A stretch of DNA of 5,978 bases from JBOFLG01 sp051657745 (GTDB lineage: Bacteria; Actinomycetota; Actinomycetes; Actinomycetales; Dermatophilaceae). Within the stretch, counting starts at the first letter, position 1. Every line of letters starts with the position of its first letter. The stretch lies in NCBI GenBank assembly GCA_051657745.1, contig JBOFLG010000042.1:1-5978 (forward strand). The letters are read 5' to 3'. Shown piece after piece: positions 5,533-5,978 of the stretch. The position numbers were made by a program, and so were the translations under genes. The notes beneath the pieces were generated by a model, which was not told where the DNA came from, ran no database searches, and was given only the letters and a program-made list of their open reading frames with translations.

Positions 5533-5978
5533 ATGGCCATCTTCCTCACCGCCGACAGCACCGTCATCGTTCAAGGCATGACCGGTTCCGAGGGCATGAA
5601 GCACACCCAGCGGATGCTGCGCTCCGGCACCACGGTCGTCGGCGGCGTGAACCCGCGCAAGGCCGGCACTACGGTGACGTTCGACGAGGGCGCGACCGTA
5701 CCGGTGTTCGGCACCGTCGCCGAGGCAATGGCGGCGACCGGCGCCACCGTCTCGGTCGTGTTCGTACCCGCTGCGCACACCAAGGCTGCGGTCATCGAGG
5801 CCGTCGATGCCGGCATCCCGCTCTGCGTGGTGATCACCGAGGGCGTGCCGGTCAAGGACACCGCCGAGTTCCACGCGTACGCCCAGGCTGCGGGCAGCAC
5901 CCGGCTGATCGGGCCGAACTGTCCGGGCCTGATCACCCCGGGGGCGTCGAACGCCGGCATCATCCCGGCCGACATCTC
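5533..5978 (+). CDS. sucD: Succinyl-CoA synthetase subunit alpha (3' end outside window)
   Basis: Alpha subunit, which binds CoA and carries the phosphorylated histidine of the enzyme formed with SucC. It starts at ATG 5533 and stays open to the last base: 148 complete codons, about half of the usual ~290-300 aa. The start is supported by the family-typical opening MAIFLTADSTVIVQGMTGSEG. Visible motifs are the CoA/Rossmann loop QGMTGSEG (14-21), GGVNPRKAG (37-45), ITEGVP (101-106) and GPNCPGLITPG (127-137), all close to the E. coli protein. The active-site histidine (E. coli H246, in GHAGAI) lies beyond the window and cannot be checked. The gap to sucC is 46 bases. The only Shine-Dalgarno-like element is the purine run GAGAGAGAGA (5511-5520), 12 bases before the ATG, so initiation may be modest or coupled to the shared message. 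Confidence 0.97.
   Translation, partial: MAIFLTADSTVIVQGMTGSEGMKHTQRMLRSGTTVVGGVNPRKAGTTVTFDEGATVPVFGTVAEAMAATGATVSVVFVPAAHTKAAVIEAVDAGIPLCVVITEGVPVKDTAEFHAYAQAAGSTRLIGPNCPGLITPGASNAGIIPADI

Noticed and set aside
4164..5567. A 467-codon open frame on the minus strand across sucC
   Set aside because: It is antisense to a fully recognisable sucC and its Val/Asp/Gly-rich translation is the usual mirror image of a high-GC gene, with no domain visible.
1..5978. Mobile elements, CRISPR arrays, tRNA/rRNA genes or a defence system
   Set aside because: I saw no repeat array, transposase, inverted terminal repeat, tRNA-like fold or atypical composition; all genes fit a conserved core-genome block.

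Overview
The window is high-GC DNA of actinobacterial character. The evidence is GC-rich third codon positions, GTG starts, a mycobacterial-type UvrD1/PcrA helicase, and the gene order uvrD1/pcrA - M23 peptidase (opposite strand) - sucC - sucD. From memory, this is the order of the Mycobacterium tuberculosis Rv0949-Rv0952 block. I cannot name the genus; a non-mycobacterial member such as an Intrasporangiaceae-like organism would fit, but that is a guess.

Layout, left to right: (1) bases 1-2403 (+), a UvrD/PcrA superfamily 1A helicase whose N-terminus lies upstream of the window. (2) 2404-2531, a convergent intergenic spacer with several overlapping hairpins and no T-tract. (3) 2532-3311 (-), a secreted or membrane-anchored M23 (LytM-type) peptidoglycan endopeptidase with all five active-site residues present. 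(4) 3312-3674, a long gene-free stretch that acts as the upstream region of the M23 gene and contains a perfect TGTGA-N6-TCACA CRP/GlxR-type site. (5) 3675-4154 (-), a small lipoprotein of unknown function. (6) 4155-4307, a divergent promoter region carrying a 23-bp near-perfect palindrome and a possible promoter for sucCD. (7) 4308-5486 (+), sucC, the succinyl-CoA synthetase beta subunit. (8) 5533 to the window end (+), sucD, the alpha subunit, cut off after 148 codons.

The genes cover three unrelated jobs: DNA repair, cell-wall remodelling and the TCA cycle. Only sucC and sucD form an obvious operon and a shared complex. I see no mobile element, CRISPR array, tRNA or rRNA gene, defence locus or biosynthetic cluster. 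The window is a conserved core-genome neighbourhood. Its most interesting parts are regulatory (the CRP-like site before the cell-wall hydrolase and the palindrome before sucC) plus the uncharacterised lipoprotein inserted into an otherwise conserved gene order. I found no convincing evidence of a new multi-gene system.
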